Source of the DNA: Rahnella bruchi
Lineage (GTDB): Bacteria; Pseudomonadota; Gammaproteobacteria; Enterobacterales; Enterobacteriaceae
Assembly: GCF_003614975.1 (NCBI RefSeq)
Contig: NZ_QZWI01000013.1
Span: forward strand, 87,287-151,286
DNA length: 64,000 nt
Reading direction: 5' to 3'
The notes beneath the pieces were generated by a model, which saw nothing but the letters and a program-made list of their open reading frames with translations, did not search any database and was not told the DNA's origin. Of this stretch, positions 37,857-49,400 are shown piece after piece (the first letter of the stretch is position 1; each line of letters opens with the position of its first letter). Position numbers and translations under genes: made by a program.

Positions 37857-37980
37857 TCCCCTAAATAATTCGAGTTGCAGGAAGGTGGCAAGTAAACGCA
37901 TCCCCGGGAGCATAGATTACTCTGTGACCGGGGTAAGAGCGCGCCGCCAACGCATCTGCAACTCGAAATATGACGGGGAT
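37857..37980. repeat. ~124-bp palindromic intergenic repeat, copy 1
   Basis: Perfect 12-bp inverted ends (TTCGAGTTGCAG near the left, CTGCAACTCGAA near the right) enclose a core with TCCCCGGGAG ... CTGTGACCGGGGTAAG. The element sits exactly between the convergent iap and cysH and ends at the cysH stop codon. It has the same layout as copy 2 at 44191-44313. The family resembles long palindromic elements I know from Serratia-like genomes. It may act as a bidirectional terminator or mRNA-end hairpin. Confidence 0.8.
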
Positions 37981-38718
37981 TTATTCGTGCAAGCCACACT
38001 CTCGTTTGAGACCAAAGAAGCGCGTGTCTTCCTCTTTCATCCCTTCTTCCCACTTTTTCGTGGTGTGCGTATCACCGACGGAAAGATAGCCCTGATCCCA
38101 CAACGGGTGATAACTCAGACCGTTGTCCTGCAGATAGCGGAAGATCTGACGGTTGTCCCAGTCGATGATCGGAAGAATTTTAAACACACCACGTTGTACC
38201 GCCAGCACCGGCAGATGCGCACGGCTGCCTGATTGCTCACGACGCAGACCGGCGAACCAGGTCTGCACGCCAAGCTGCTGAATCGCCCGATTCATTGGCT
38301 CGACTTTATTGATGTGATTGTACTTTTCGATACCCTCGACGCCCTGCTCCCACAGTTTGCCGTAGCGTGCTTCCTGCCACGCCGCCGAATGTTCCGCGCG
38401 GAATACCTGTAAATTCAGGTTCAGCTGTTCGGTTAACGTATCGATGAACTGATAGGTTTCCGGGAACAGATAGCCGGTATCGGTCAGGATCACCGGAATG
38501 TCCGGTTTCTGCTGAGTGACTAAGTGCAGACAGACCGCCGCCTGAATGCCGAAGCTTGAAGACAGCGCGAATTCACCGGGCATATTTTCCAGCGCCCATT
38601 GCACACGCTCCTGCGCGGACAGTTTTTCCAGACTGACGTTAATTTCCGCCAGCGCCATGGATTGTCCGGACTTCGGCAGTTCGTTCAGTTCAGCCAGAGT
38701 AATATTCAGCAAACTCAT
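37981..38718 (-). CDS. cysH: PAPS reductase CysH
   Basis: CysH reduces PAPS to sulfite with thioredoxin. The 245-residue protein contains the PP-loop-like [36 protein letters not shown] and [13 protein letters not shown], and ends with the catalytic-Cys motif KRECGLHE. It is the last gene of cysJ-cysI-cysH, 24 nt after cysI. Confidence 0.98.
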   Translation of the reverse strand: MSLLNITLAELNELPKSGQSMALAEINVSLEKLSAQERVQWALENMPGEFALSSSFGIQAAVCLHLVTQQKPDIPVILTDTGYLFPETYQFIDTLTEQLNLNLQVFRAEHSAAWQEARYGKLWEQGVEGIEKYNHINKVEPMNRAIQQLGVQTWFAGLRREQSGSRAHLPVLAVQRGVFKILPIIDWDNRQIFRYLQDNGLSYHPLWDQGYLSVGDTHTTKKWEEGMKEEDTRFFGLKRECGLHE

Positions 38719-38742
38719 ATCGCCTCCTGTCGGTTATCGCGC

Positions 38743-40494
38743 TTAGTCATAAAAGTCGCGAGCGGGATCCAGCACGGGCTTAATGATCCCGGCGCGGATC
38801 ACAAAGTCACCAAAGCCTTCACCGGTTTCACGCTCTTTCGACCAGCGTCCGACCAGTTCGTCAATGATGCTCAGGATCTCAGCATCAGAAATGTTTTCGC
38901 GGTACATCCGCGGAATACGTGTTCCGGCGCGGTTACCGCCAAGGTGAAGGTTGTAGCGGTTCATCGCTTTACCCACCAGACCGATTTCGGCCAGCAGCGC
39001 GCGGCCACAGCCGTTCGGGCAACCGGTCACACGCAGAACGATATGTTCATCGCCTACGCCATGGCCATGCATGATGCCTTCCACTTTAGTCACAAACTCA
39101 GGCAGGAAACGTTCCGCTTCCGCCATCGCCAGCGGGCAGGTCGGATAAGACACACAGGCCATCGAGTTTTTGCGTTGCTCGGTGACACCGTCGTCGATCA
39201 GGCCGTGATTACGCGCCAGAGTTTCGATCGCGTCTTTGTCTTTTTCAGAAACACCGGCCACGATCAGGTTCTGATTAGCAGTAAGCCTGAAATCGCCTTT
39301 ATGGATCTTAGCAATTTCTGCCAGTCCGGTTTTCAGTGGCTTGCCCGGATAATCCAGAATGCGGCCATTTTCGATAAACAGCGTCAGGTGCCATTGTTTG
39401 TCGATGCCTTTTACCCAGCCGATACGATCACCACGACCGGTGAATTCGTAAGGACGAACATCGCCAAACAGAATGCCCGCGCGTTTTTCGACTTCGGCTT
39501 TGAATACCGGCACGCCGACGCGTTCCAGCGTATATTTAGTTTTAGCGTTTTTACGGTTGGTGCGGTTGCCCCAGTCGCGTTGCGTGGTCACCACGGCTTC
39601 AGCGACGGCCAGCGTATTCTCCAGCGGAATAAAGCCCAGTTCGCTGGCGGTGCGCGCGTAAGTGGCTTTATCGCCATGCGCGATAGAAAGCCCGCCGCCG
39701 ACCAGCACGTTGAAGCCGACCAGTTTGCCGTTATCTGCTATCGCCACAAAGTTCAGGTCGTTGGCATGCAGATCCACATCGTTCTGCGGCGGAATAACGA
39801 CCGTCGTTTTGAATTTACGCGGCAGATACGTTGCGCCAAGGATCGGTTCTTCGTCGGTAGTTTCGACTTTTTCCTGATCCAGCCAGACTTCGGCGTAAGC
39901 GCGGGTACGCGGCAGCAGGTGCTCAGAGATTTTCTTCGCCCACTGATACGCTTCCTGATGCAGTTCAGACTCCACCGGATTCGACGTACATAACACGTTA
40001 CGGTTAACGTCGTTAGCGGTCGCCAGCGCGTCCAGACCGAGTTTATTCAGCAACTGATGCACCGGTTTCACGTTCGGTTTGAGGATGCCGTGGAACTGGA
40101 AAGTCTGACGGTTAGTAATACGGATGCTGCCGTACAGCGTGCTGTCTTCAGCAAATTTGTCGATGCCGAGCCACTGCGCTGGCGTCATCACTCCGCCCGG
40201 CAAACGGCAACGCAACATCATGGCGTGACGCGGTTCCAGTTTCTGCTCAGCGCGTTCTGCGCGGATATCACGGTCATCCTGCTGATACATACCGTGGAAG
40301 CGGATCAACAGGAAGTTGTCACCGTTGAAGCCACCGGTCAGACCGTCTTTTAAATCTTCGGTGATGGTTCCGCGCAGGAAATGACTTTCCTTCTTCAGGC
40401 GTTCGGCGTCAGACAGCGGGGCATCGACGATCAGCGGGCCCGGACCGGGATTGAGTTCACTCCACAACTTATTGCTCATAAGGTTTTCGCTCAT
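38743..40494 (-). CDS. cysI: Sulfite reductase hemoprotein beta-subunit CysI
   Basis: CysI reduces sulfite to sulfide by six electrons at a siroheme coupled to a 4Fe-4S cluster. The 583-residue protein has the cluster ligands in [18 protein letters not shown] and [14 protein letters not shown], and the substrate-binding blocks [14 protein letters not shown] and [14 protein letters not shown]. It lies 12 nt downstream of cysJ. Siroheme comes from CysG, encoded about 4 kb away. Confidence 0.98.
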   Translation of the reverse strand: MSENLMSNKLWSELNPGPGPLIVDAPLSDAERLKKESHFLRGTITEDLKDGLTGGFNGDNFLLIRFHGMYQQDDRDIRAERAEQKLEPRHAMMLRCRLPGGVMTPAQWLGIDKFAEDSTLYGSIRITNRQTFQFHGILKPNVKPVHQLLNKLGLDALATANDVNRNVLCTSNPVESELHQEAYQWAKKISEHLLPRTRAYAEVWLDQEKVETTDEEPILGATYLPRKFKTTVVIPPQNDVDLHANDLNFVAIADNGKLVGFNVLVGGGLSIAHGDKATYARTASELGFIPLENTLAVAEAVVTTQRDWGNRTNRKNAKTKYTLERVGVPVFKAEVEKRAGILFGDVRPYEFTGRGDRIGWVKGIDKQWHLTLFIENGRILDYPGKPLKTGLAEIAKIHKGDFRLTANQNLIVAGVSEKDKDAIETLARNHGLIDDGVTEQRKNSMACVSYPTCPLAMAEAERFLPEFVTKVEGIMHGHGVGDEHIVLRVTGCPNGCGRALLAEIGLVGKAMNRYNLHLGGNRAGTRIPRMYRENISDAEILSIIDELVGRWSKERETGEGFGDFVIRAGIIKPVLDPARDFYD

Positions 40495-40506
40495 TGCTCT
40501 GATTCG

Positions 40507-42309
40507 TTAGTAGACGTCGCGCTGATAACGGCGATCAAGACGTAATTCACTGAGATATTCGTCGGCAGTTTCCAGATCCATCACTCCGTATTCGGCGATG
40601 ATTTCCAGTAACGCCTGCTCGACGTCTTTCGCCATGCGGTTAGCATCGCCGCAGACATAGACGTGCGCGCCTTCCTGCAACCACTGCCAGACTTCAGCGC
40701 CCTGCTCGCGCAGTTTGTCCTGTACGTACACCTTTTCTGCCTGGTCGCGTGACCATGCCAGAGAGATATTCGTCAGCAGGCCGTCTTTCACATAACGCTG
40801 CCATTCAACCTGATACAGGAAGTCATCGGTAAAGTGCGGATTACCGAAGAACAGCCAGTTTTTGCCGGCAGCACCGTCATTATCTCGCTGCTGAAGGAAG
40901 GCGCGGAATGGCGCAATGCCGGTCCCCGGCCCGATCATAATGACCGGCGCTTCCGGATTGCCTGGCAGACGGAAATTGTCGTTATGTTCGATGAAGACTT
41001 TCACTTCGCCGTCTTCTTCCAGACGATCGGCCAGATAGCCGGAAGCACCGCCGGAACGCGGACGACCATCAATGTCGTAACGCACCACGCCCACCGTAAT
41101 ATGCACTTCAGATTCGGTTTCCGCCTGCGAAGAGGCAATCGAATACAGGCGCGGCGTCAGCGGACGCAGTAAATCCACCAGCTGCTGGGCATCCAGTTCA
41201 GTCGGCGCGCGGCGTACCATGTCGGCAAACGGCACGGTCTGCGCATATTGCTGAAGCGCAGGTTTATCCGCCAGCAGACCGGTCAGGTGTTCGTCGCGGC
41301 AAAGCGCAGCGTATTTTTCGATAATCGGCGTAGTGTTCTGCGTCAGTTCGATGTGATGTTGCAGGGCTTCGGAAAGCGGCAGTTTTTTATCGTTCACTTC
41401 AACGATTTCATCACCTTTCAGCCACAGCAGTTCCACGATTTCCTGCACCAGTTGCGGATCGTTTTCAAACCAGATCCCCAGCGCATCACCCGGCTGGTAA
41501 CGCAGGCCGGAATCACCGAGTTCGATTTCCAGATGACGAACGTCTTTGTCAGAATCGCGGCCGGTAATTTTCTGGTTAACAGCCAGTGTCGCCGTCAGCG
41601 GCGCTTCTTTGGTGTAAGGGCTGCTGTCGATCTGATTCACGCTGCCCGCCAGCGTCGGCGCGGCCTGCGCACCGGTATCGGCCGGGACGCGCTGTTTCAG
41701 CACATCTACAATGCGCTTACGCCAGTTTTCGGCGGTTTCTTTATATTCCACATCAGCATCAACGCGGTCTAACAAACGTTCTGCGCCGAGCTCGCCAAGA
41801 CGAGTATCAAAGTCTTTACCCGCCTGACAGAAAAATTCATAGGATGTGTCGCCCAGTGCAAACACCGCAAAAGCGGTGTCTTTCATTTGCGGGGCTTTTT
41901 TGGATTGCAGGAATTTATGCAACGCGACGGCTTCTTCCGCCTGTTCGCCTTCGCCCTGGGTGGAGGCCACGATCAGCAGCAGCTTTTCCTGACCAATTTG
42001 TTTGAATTTATAGTCACCGGCATTCACCAGATTGACGTTAATTTTTGCAGCCGTCAGATCATCGCGTAACTGTTCCGCGACACGACGGGCGTTACCGGTT
42101 TGCGAAGCAGAAATCAGGGTGACCGACGCGGCTGCCTGTAACGGAGCCTGAGCGGTTACTGCGCCCGGTTGCTGATTGACCATTCCCCAGAAATAGCCGG
42201 ATAACCAGGCCATCTGAGTCGGCGAGTAATCACCAATCGCCGATTGAAGGCGGGCCATTTGCTCGGGGGTCAGCGGGAGCAGAGAAGTTGGAGGTGCCTG
42301 AGTCGTCAT
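40507..42309 (-). CDS. cysJ: Sulfite reductase flavoprotein alpha-subunit CysJ
   Basis: CysJ passes NADPH electrons through FAD and FMN to CysI. From ATG at 42309 ([20 protein letters not shown]) it has 600 residues, near the E. coli 599; a 10-codon longer frame is not conserved. The flavodoxin domain ([18 protein letters not shown]) lies at about 66-205. FAD binding ([12 protein letters not shown]) and NADPH binding ([20 protein letters not shown]) follow, and the C-terminus is [11 protein letters not shown]. It is the first gene of cysJIH. Confidence 0.98.
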   Translation of the reverse strand: MTTQAPPTSLLPLTPEQMARLQSAIGDYSPTQMAWLSGYFWGMVNQQPGAVTAQAPLQAAASVTLISASQTGNARRVAEQLRDDLTAAKINVNLVNAGDYKFKQIGQEKLLLIVASTQGEGEQAEEAVALHKFLQSKKAPQMKDTAFAVFALGDTSYEFFCQAGKDFDTRLGELGAERLLDRVDADVEYKETAENWRKRIVDVLKQRVPADTGAQAAPTLAGSVNQIDSSPYTKEAPLTATLAVNQKITGRDSDKDVRHLEIELGDSGLRYQPGDALGIWFENDPQLVQEIVELLWLKGDEIVEVNDKKLPLSEALQHHIELTQNTTPIIEKYAALCRDEHLTGLLADKPALQQYAQTVPFADMVRRAPTELDAQQLVDLLRPLTPRLYSIASSQAETESEVHITVGVVRYDIDGRPRSGGASGYLADRLEEDGEVKVFIEHNDNFRLPGNPEAPVIMIGPGTGIAPFRAFLQQRDNDGAAGKNWLFFGNPHFTDDFLYQVEWQRYVKDGLLTNISLAWSRDQAEKVYVQDKLREQGAEVWQWLQEGAHVYVCGDANRMAKDVEQALLEIIAEYGVMDLETADEYLSELRLDRRYQRDVY

Positions 42310-42653
42310 CGCGGTACGAATTCCCTTATGCAGAAGCAAGTCATCAATCCGGCCTCCGGCGGCTTAAACAATGTGAGTACGCGCGGGAAAGACCTTTTAG
42401 AAGATGTAGGTTAACGAGCCGGATAATAACAATTAAAGAAGTGATGGAAATAATAAATAACCAAAATGACTAAGAGGATTTAGAGGTAAGTTCTATCTAA
42501 AAAAGTGGTAAGCAGTGATTTTTATCGTACTGAAATAGCTAAAAAAAATTCCGGCAGTTTGTTTATTCATCGCCAAGTTGCGGAGGAATAAAGAAAAACC
42601 CCGCCGGAGCGAGGTGATGAATTTTTTTCAGGCAGGCTTATGCGCAGACGTTT
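42310..42653. promoter_or_regulatory. Intergenic region upstream of cysJ
   Basis: This 344-bp AT-rich stretch holds the cysJIH promoter (presumably CysB-dependent) and, at 42592-42614, the terminator of the upstream hydrolase gene. No small coding sequence or RNA gene is convincing. Confidence 0.5.
42592..42614 (-). terminator. Terminator after the periplasmic hydrolase gene
   Basis: On the minus strand a short GC stem (CCTCG / CGGGG with a GU pair, loop CTCCGG) is followed by TTTTTCTT. It is moderately strong and correctly placed about 40 bp after the stop. Confidence 0.6.
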
Positions 42654-43655
42654 TCAGAGATGGAAAGCGTTGTGTTGCTCAAACCAGGCAAACTGTCCGG
42701 CGGCAAACACCGACATTTTACTGCCGCTGTGCCCGACATCTGATAAGTCCATGAAATGCCAGTTAAACGGCGTATTATTTTGCTCGGCGCGCTGCTGAGA
42801 CGTGGTGAAATAACTTTCCGCGCGTTCCAGACGGTTAGTCCCCTGCGCCATCGCCTGCTTGGATTTACGCAGGAGGCGGTTTTCAGGATCGTCGTCTTCT
42901 GCGCCCACGGCAATCAGCACCGGTTTTGCAAAGTAATCATTCAGCTGCTGCTGGCTGACCGTAACCGGCGCTTCACGCAAACCGTAAGGCCAGCGCTGAT
43001 CGGTATCCGGCAATGTCCACCATCCCGCGGCCGCGCAGACTGCTGCTTTCACATTCGGCTCGGGCAACAATGTCAGCATGCGGTGAACAAACTGGCAGCC
43101 CGCGCTGTTTCCAAACAGATAATATTGCTTCTGACTGGTAATACCCTGCTTTTGCAGCGTCGTAAACAGGTTATCGACAATGCTGAACGCCCACTGCGAT
43201 TTGGGCAAACGGTGATGCGTTTTGCTGTCGGTGAGATTACCCAGGTTATAGCCTGCGGCACCCGGAAAGTCCTGCTCACTGAAATGCGGCACAACCACGC
43301 GCAGATGATATTGATCGGCAACCGTCATCCAGTCATTACGGTAAGTAGCGGCGTTACGGTCAACGCCCGTCATCACGATAACGACCGGCGTGGTTTCATC
43401 TGCACCAACCGGCTGATAGGTGAAAGCTTCCAGCGATTTTTTACCCCCCGCAAGCGCTATATGCATCACGCCGGATCCTTGCGGGAAAACCAGAGGAACT
43501 TTGGCAACCGGTACTTTGGTCACAGCGGCTTTCGCCACAACGGGAGCCGGTTTAACCACAGCGGGCGCGGCTTCCTGGGTGGGTGCCGTGGTTTCTGCCT
43601 GCACGCTGGCAGAGAACAACAGCGCCAGAACAGCGCAACGAAGCACAGTAATCAT
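42654..43655 (-). CDS. Exported alpha/beta-hydrolase of unknown substrate
   Basis: The 333-residue protein has a Sec signal (1-20) and a low-complexity Ala/Val/Pro/Lys linker (about 22-55, with [15 protein letters not shown] repeats). An alpha/beta-hydrolase domain follows. The likely nucleophile is Ser184 in [11 protein letters not shown] (G-x-S-x-G), the acid lies in VGAEDDDP, and the His in DVGHSGSK. An oxyanion region [12 protein letters not shown] is present. It should be periplasmic. The linker resembles those of envelope-spanning or wall-associated proteins. I cannot name a substrate. It is monocistronic, with its own terminator. Confidence 0.75.
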   Translation of the reverse strand: MITVLRCAVLALLFSASVQAETTAPTQEAAPAVVKPAPVVAKAAVTKVPVAKVPLVFPQGSGVMHIALAGGKKSLEAFTYQPVGADETTPVVIVMTGVDRNAATYRNDWMTVADQYHLRVVVPHFSEQDFPGAAGYNLGNLTDSKTHHRLPKSQWAFSIVDNLFTTLQKQGITSQKQYYLFGNSAGCQFVHRMLTLLPEPNVKAAVCAAAGWWTLPDTDQRWPYGLREAPVTVSQQQLNDYFAKPVLIAVGAEDDDPENRLLRKSKQAMAQGTNRLERAESYFTTSQQRAEQNNTPFNWHFMDLSDVGHSGSKMSVFAAGQFAWFEQHNAFHL

Positions 43656-43823
43656 TCACTATCTCAACAGGTTAGTTTCTACCGGCTCACTGTAAGCCAG
43701 CAATGCGGGCGGAGTAAAGAGAGTAAAAGTCAGGATTTGGTGAAGAAAAGCGCAGTTAAGTCATGGCACGTAAGCCGGTATTCCGGTACTATGCCGCGTT
43801 TTTTCGAGCAACGAGACTGCCTC

Positions 43824-44183
43824 ATGACCACCACATTATTTAAAGATTTTCAGTTCGAAGCCGCCCACCATTTACCGCATGTGCCTGCCGGGCATAAATG
43901 CGGCCGGTTGCATGGCCACTCTTTCACCGTCCGTTTAGAGATAACCGGTGAAGTGGATCCGTACACCGGCTGGGTGATGGATTTTGCCGATCTGAAAGCT
44001 GCGTTTAATCCGACTCTGGATCGTCTCGATCACTATAACCTGAACGACATTCCGGGCTTAGAAAACCCGACCAGTGAAGTTCTGGCCGCCTGGATCTGGA
44101 ACGAGATGAAACCTAAGCTGCCACTGCTCAGCGCCGTGCGCGTCAAAGAAACCTGCACAGCGGGCTGCGTTTATAAAGGTTAA
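43824..44183 (+). CDS. queD: 6-carboxy-5,6,7,8-tetrahydropterin synthase QueD
   Basis: QueD converts dihydroneopterin triphosphate to carboxytetrahydropterin in queuosine synthesis. The 119-residue protein has the Zn ligands of the PTPS fold ([16 protein letters not shown]), Cys in the CGRLHG motif, [20 protein letters not shown] and the C-terminal [10 protein letters not shown] chose ATG at 43824; the same frame is open far upstream but only as antisense of the hydrolase. It faces queE, the next enzyme, with a repeat between. Confidence 0.96.
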   Translation: MTTTLFKDFQFEAAHHLPHVPAGHKCGRLHGHSFTVRLEITGEVDPYTGWVMDFADLKAAFNPTLDRLDHYNLNDIPGLENPTSEVLAAWIWNEMKPKLPLLSAVRVKETCTAGCVYKG

Positions 44184-44190
44184 CGCAAAA

Positions 44191-44313
44191 TACCCAAAAT
44201 CATTCGTGCTTTATCCAGGCTGCAATTGAATGAATCCCCCGGAGCTGACAATAGTCAGTGACTGGGGTGAATGAAAGCAGCCAATGCAGAGACAGCGCGA
44301 AGGATGCAGGGTA
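44191..44313. repeat. ~123-bp palindromic intergenic repeat, copy 2
   Basis: This is a diverged relative of the element at 37857-37980. It starts TACCCAAAATCATTCG, has an internal TCCCCCGGAGCTGACA ... GTCAGTGACTGGGGTG palindrome, and ends GCGAAGGATGCAGGGTA. Outer ends are inverted (TACCC / GGGTA). It fills the gap between convergent queD and queE and again ends exactly at the stop codon of the minus-strand gene. Confidence 0.75.
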
Positions 44314-44985
44314 TTACGCTATGTTGAGATATTTATGTGTCTGCATCGATAGCCGCCAGTTCCTTGCAATGCAGGTCGCAATGCACAGTCTGGTGGCTTC
44401 TTCTTTTTGACTGATTGGCTGCAAGGCAATAATCCGCGCTTTACTGTCAGTCAGCGTTTCAAGCAGGGCATCCAGAGCGTCAATATCACGCTGGCGCGCA
44501 ACAGGATGTTTCACTTCATCAGCACGTTTCAGTGCCTGCGGCAGAATGTCGTAACCGCCACGCATATTCACTTTCGGGGAAACAGTCACCCAGGTATTCA
44601 CCGAGCAACGTACTTCGTGCGTGCCGCTGGTTTCAATCTGGCAGCTGAAACCGTTTTTTTCCAGCAATGACGTCAGACCGGTAAGATCGTAAATACACGG
44701 CTCACCGCCGGTGATCACCACGTGACGTGCGGTGTAACCTTGCTGTGCGATAACGTCGAGCAGTTGTTCTGATGTGGCATTGCCCCAGGCATCACTTTCT
44801 TCGGTTTTGACCAGAATGCGCTGCATATCGACTTCCCGATCGGCAATTTTATCCCAGGTGTGTTTGGTATCACACCAGCTGCAACCCACAGGACAGCCCT
44901 GCAGGCGAACGAAAATCGCCGGCACGCCGGTAAAATAGCCTTCCCCTTGCAGGGTTTCGAACATCTCATTAATCGGGTACTGCAT
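44314..44985 (-). CDS. queE: 7-carboxy-7-deazaguanine synthase QueE
   Basis: QueE is the radical-SAM enzyme that forms the 7-deazapurine ring in queuosine synthesis. The start at 44985 (MQYPINEMFETLQGEGYFTG, 223 residues) matches the E. coli length; an ATG five codons upstream is possible. The C-x3-C-x2-C cluster is in LQGCPVGCSWCDTKHTW, then HVVITGGEPCIYDL, IETSGTHEVRC and the end MQTHKYLNIA. Confidence 0.96.
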   Translation of the reverse strand: MQYPINEMFETLQGEGYFTGVPAIFVRLQGCPVGCSWCDTKHTWDKIADREVDMQRILVKTEESDAWGNATSEQLLDVIAQQGYTARHVVITGGEPCIYDLTGLTSLLEKNGFSCQIETSGTHEVRCSVNTWVTVSPKVNMRGGYDILPQALKRADEVKHPVARQRDIDALDALLETLTDSKARIIALQPISQKEEATRLCIATCIARNWRLSMQTHKYLNIA

Positions 44986-45103
44986 CGGTTTCTCAGTCAT
45001 CTCTCAAAAAAATCAGCGCGCATTATCACAGATATGGCCGGTGAGACCAAACTTGTGCTTTAAATGAGTATGGCAGATTTCTGTATCGCCAAATTTTAAG
45101 CAT

Positions 45104-45129
45104 AAAAAAACCCGCCGGAGCGGGTTTTT
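45104..45129 (-). terminator. Terminator after eno
   Basis: AAAAAAACCCG, loop CCGGAG and CGGGTTTTT form a symmetrical intrinsic terminator just after the eno stop, between eno and queE. Confidence 0.85.
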
Positions 45130-45152
45130 AAGAAAGCGTTACGGGGCAGTAA

Positions 45153-46481
<1,329 letters not shown>

Positions 46482-46532
46482 CTAAAGCTTCGGTTAAACG
46501 ACGTGTCTGAGACACGTCGCTTCCCCGGTATT

Positions 46533-48518
<1,986 letters not shown>

Positions 48519-49322
48519 TCAGCCTTCCGATTTTTTCACCTGCTGCCAGGCGGCTTCCATCTGGTCAAGTGTAGCATCTTCCATGTTTAAGCCTTTTATG
48601 CGGATAATTTCTTCGACCTGACGGAAACGACGCTCAAACTTCCGGTTGGCGGCCTGCAACGCATCTTCTGCTTTGTGACCTAAATGGCGGGACAAATTGA
48701 CGGTGGCAAACAGCAGATCACCGATTTCCTCGCCGAGCTTGTCTTCGTCGATTACCGCCTGACGCGCTTCAAACATCACTTCATCGATTTCTTCATACAC
48801 TTTATCGAGCACCGGCCCGAGCGTCGTCCAGTCGAAACCCACATTCGAACAGCGCTTCTGAATTTTGTGCGCTTTCATCAGCGCTGGCAGTGCAGTAGGA
48901 ATATCATCCAGCGCTGAATGCAGAGATTTCTCCGCCCGTTCTTGCGCCTTGCGAGCTTCCCATTTCACCAGCACATCTTTGCTGCTGGCCTCTTTCGCCC
49001 AGGCCGCTTCGTTGCCGAAGATTTGCGGATGGCGGCGCTCTAATTTGTCGGAAATGGCATTGCAGATGTCGTCAAACACAAACAGCCCCTGCTCACTGCC
49101 CATTTGCGCGTAGAACACTACCTGAAAGAGCAAATCCCCCAGTTCGTCGCGTACATCGTCGTAGTCTTTACGGGCGATGGCATCCAGCACTTCATAGGTT
49201 TCTTCCAGTGTATACGGGGCGATAGTTTCGAAAGTTTGCTCTTTATCCCACGGGCAGCCCGCTTGCGGATCACGGAGGGTTTTCATAATGGTGAGCAGGC
49301 GTTGCAAAGAAGAGTCGGTCAT
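48519..49322 (-). CDS. mazG: Nucleoside triphosphate pyrophosphohydrolase MazG
   Basis: MazG hydrolyses (d)NTPs to monophosphates and lowers ppGpp effects. The 267-residue protein has two MazG repeats. The first has CPWDKEQTFETIAPYTLEET and DVRDELGDLLFQVVFYAQM. The second has YEEIDEVMFEARQ and KLGEEIGDLLFATVNLSRHL (EExxE ... ExxD Mg-binding pattern). It lies 78 nt downstream of relA with a terminator between. No mazEF toxin-antitoxin genes occur between relA and mazG, unlike E. coli. Confidence 0.97.
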   Translation of the reverse strand: MTDSSLQRLLTIMKTLRDPQAGCPWDKEQTFETIAPYTLEETYEVLDAIARKDYDDVRDELGDLLFQVVFYAQMGSEQGLFVFDDICNAISDKLERRHPQIFGNEAAWAKEASSKDVLVKWEARKAQERAEKSLHSALDDIPTALPALMKAHKIQKRCSNVGFDWTTLGPVLDKVYEEIDEVMFEARQAVIDEDKLGEEIGDLLFATVNLSRHLGHKAEDALQAANRKFERRFRQVEEIIRIKGLNMEDATLDQMEAAWQQVKKSEG

Positions 49323-49358
49323 GAGATCTGTCCGTTTTAAATAGAGGAATCAAAAACA

Positions 49359-49388
49359 AAAAAAGAAAAGGCCCGACTGGCGGGCCTT
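49359..49388 (-). terminator. Terminator between relA and mazG
   Basis: On the minus strand AAGGCCCG / CGGGCCTT with a 5-nt loop (49369-49388) is followed by a long T-rich run. It comes immediately after the relA stop. Confidence 0.85.
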
Positions 49389-49400
49389 CTTAGAGTTTGA

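Noticed and set aside
37822..37980. Possible CRISPR array next to iap
   Set aside because: No repeated unit with regular spacers occurs; only one palindromic element is present.
38599..39993. 464-codon open frame antisense to cysI
   Set aside because: It mirrors the codon bias of cysI and has no recognisable domain or ribosome site.
42756..43823. Long plus-strand open frame upstream of and in frame with queD
   Set aside because: It is antisense to the hydrolase gene, has Arg/His/Gln-rich shadow composition and no family features. QueD homology begins at 43824.
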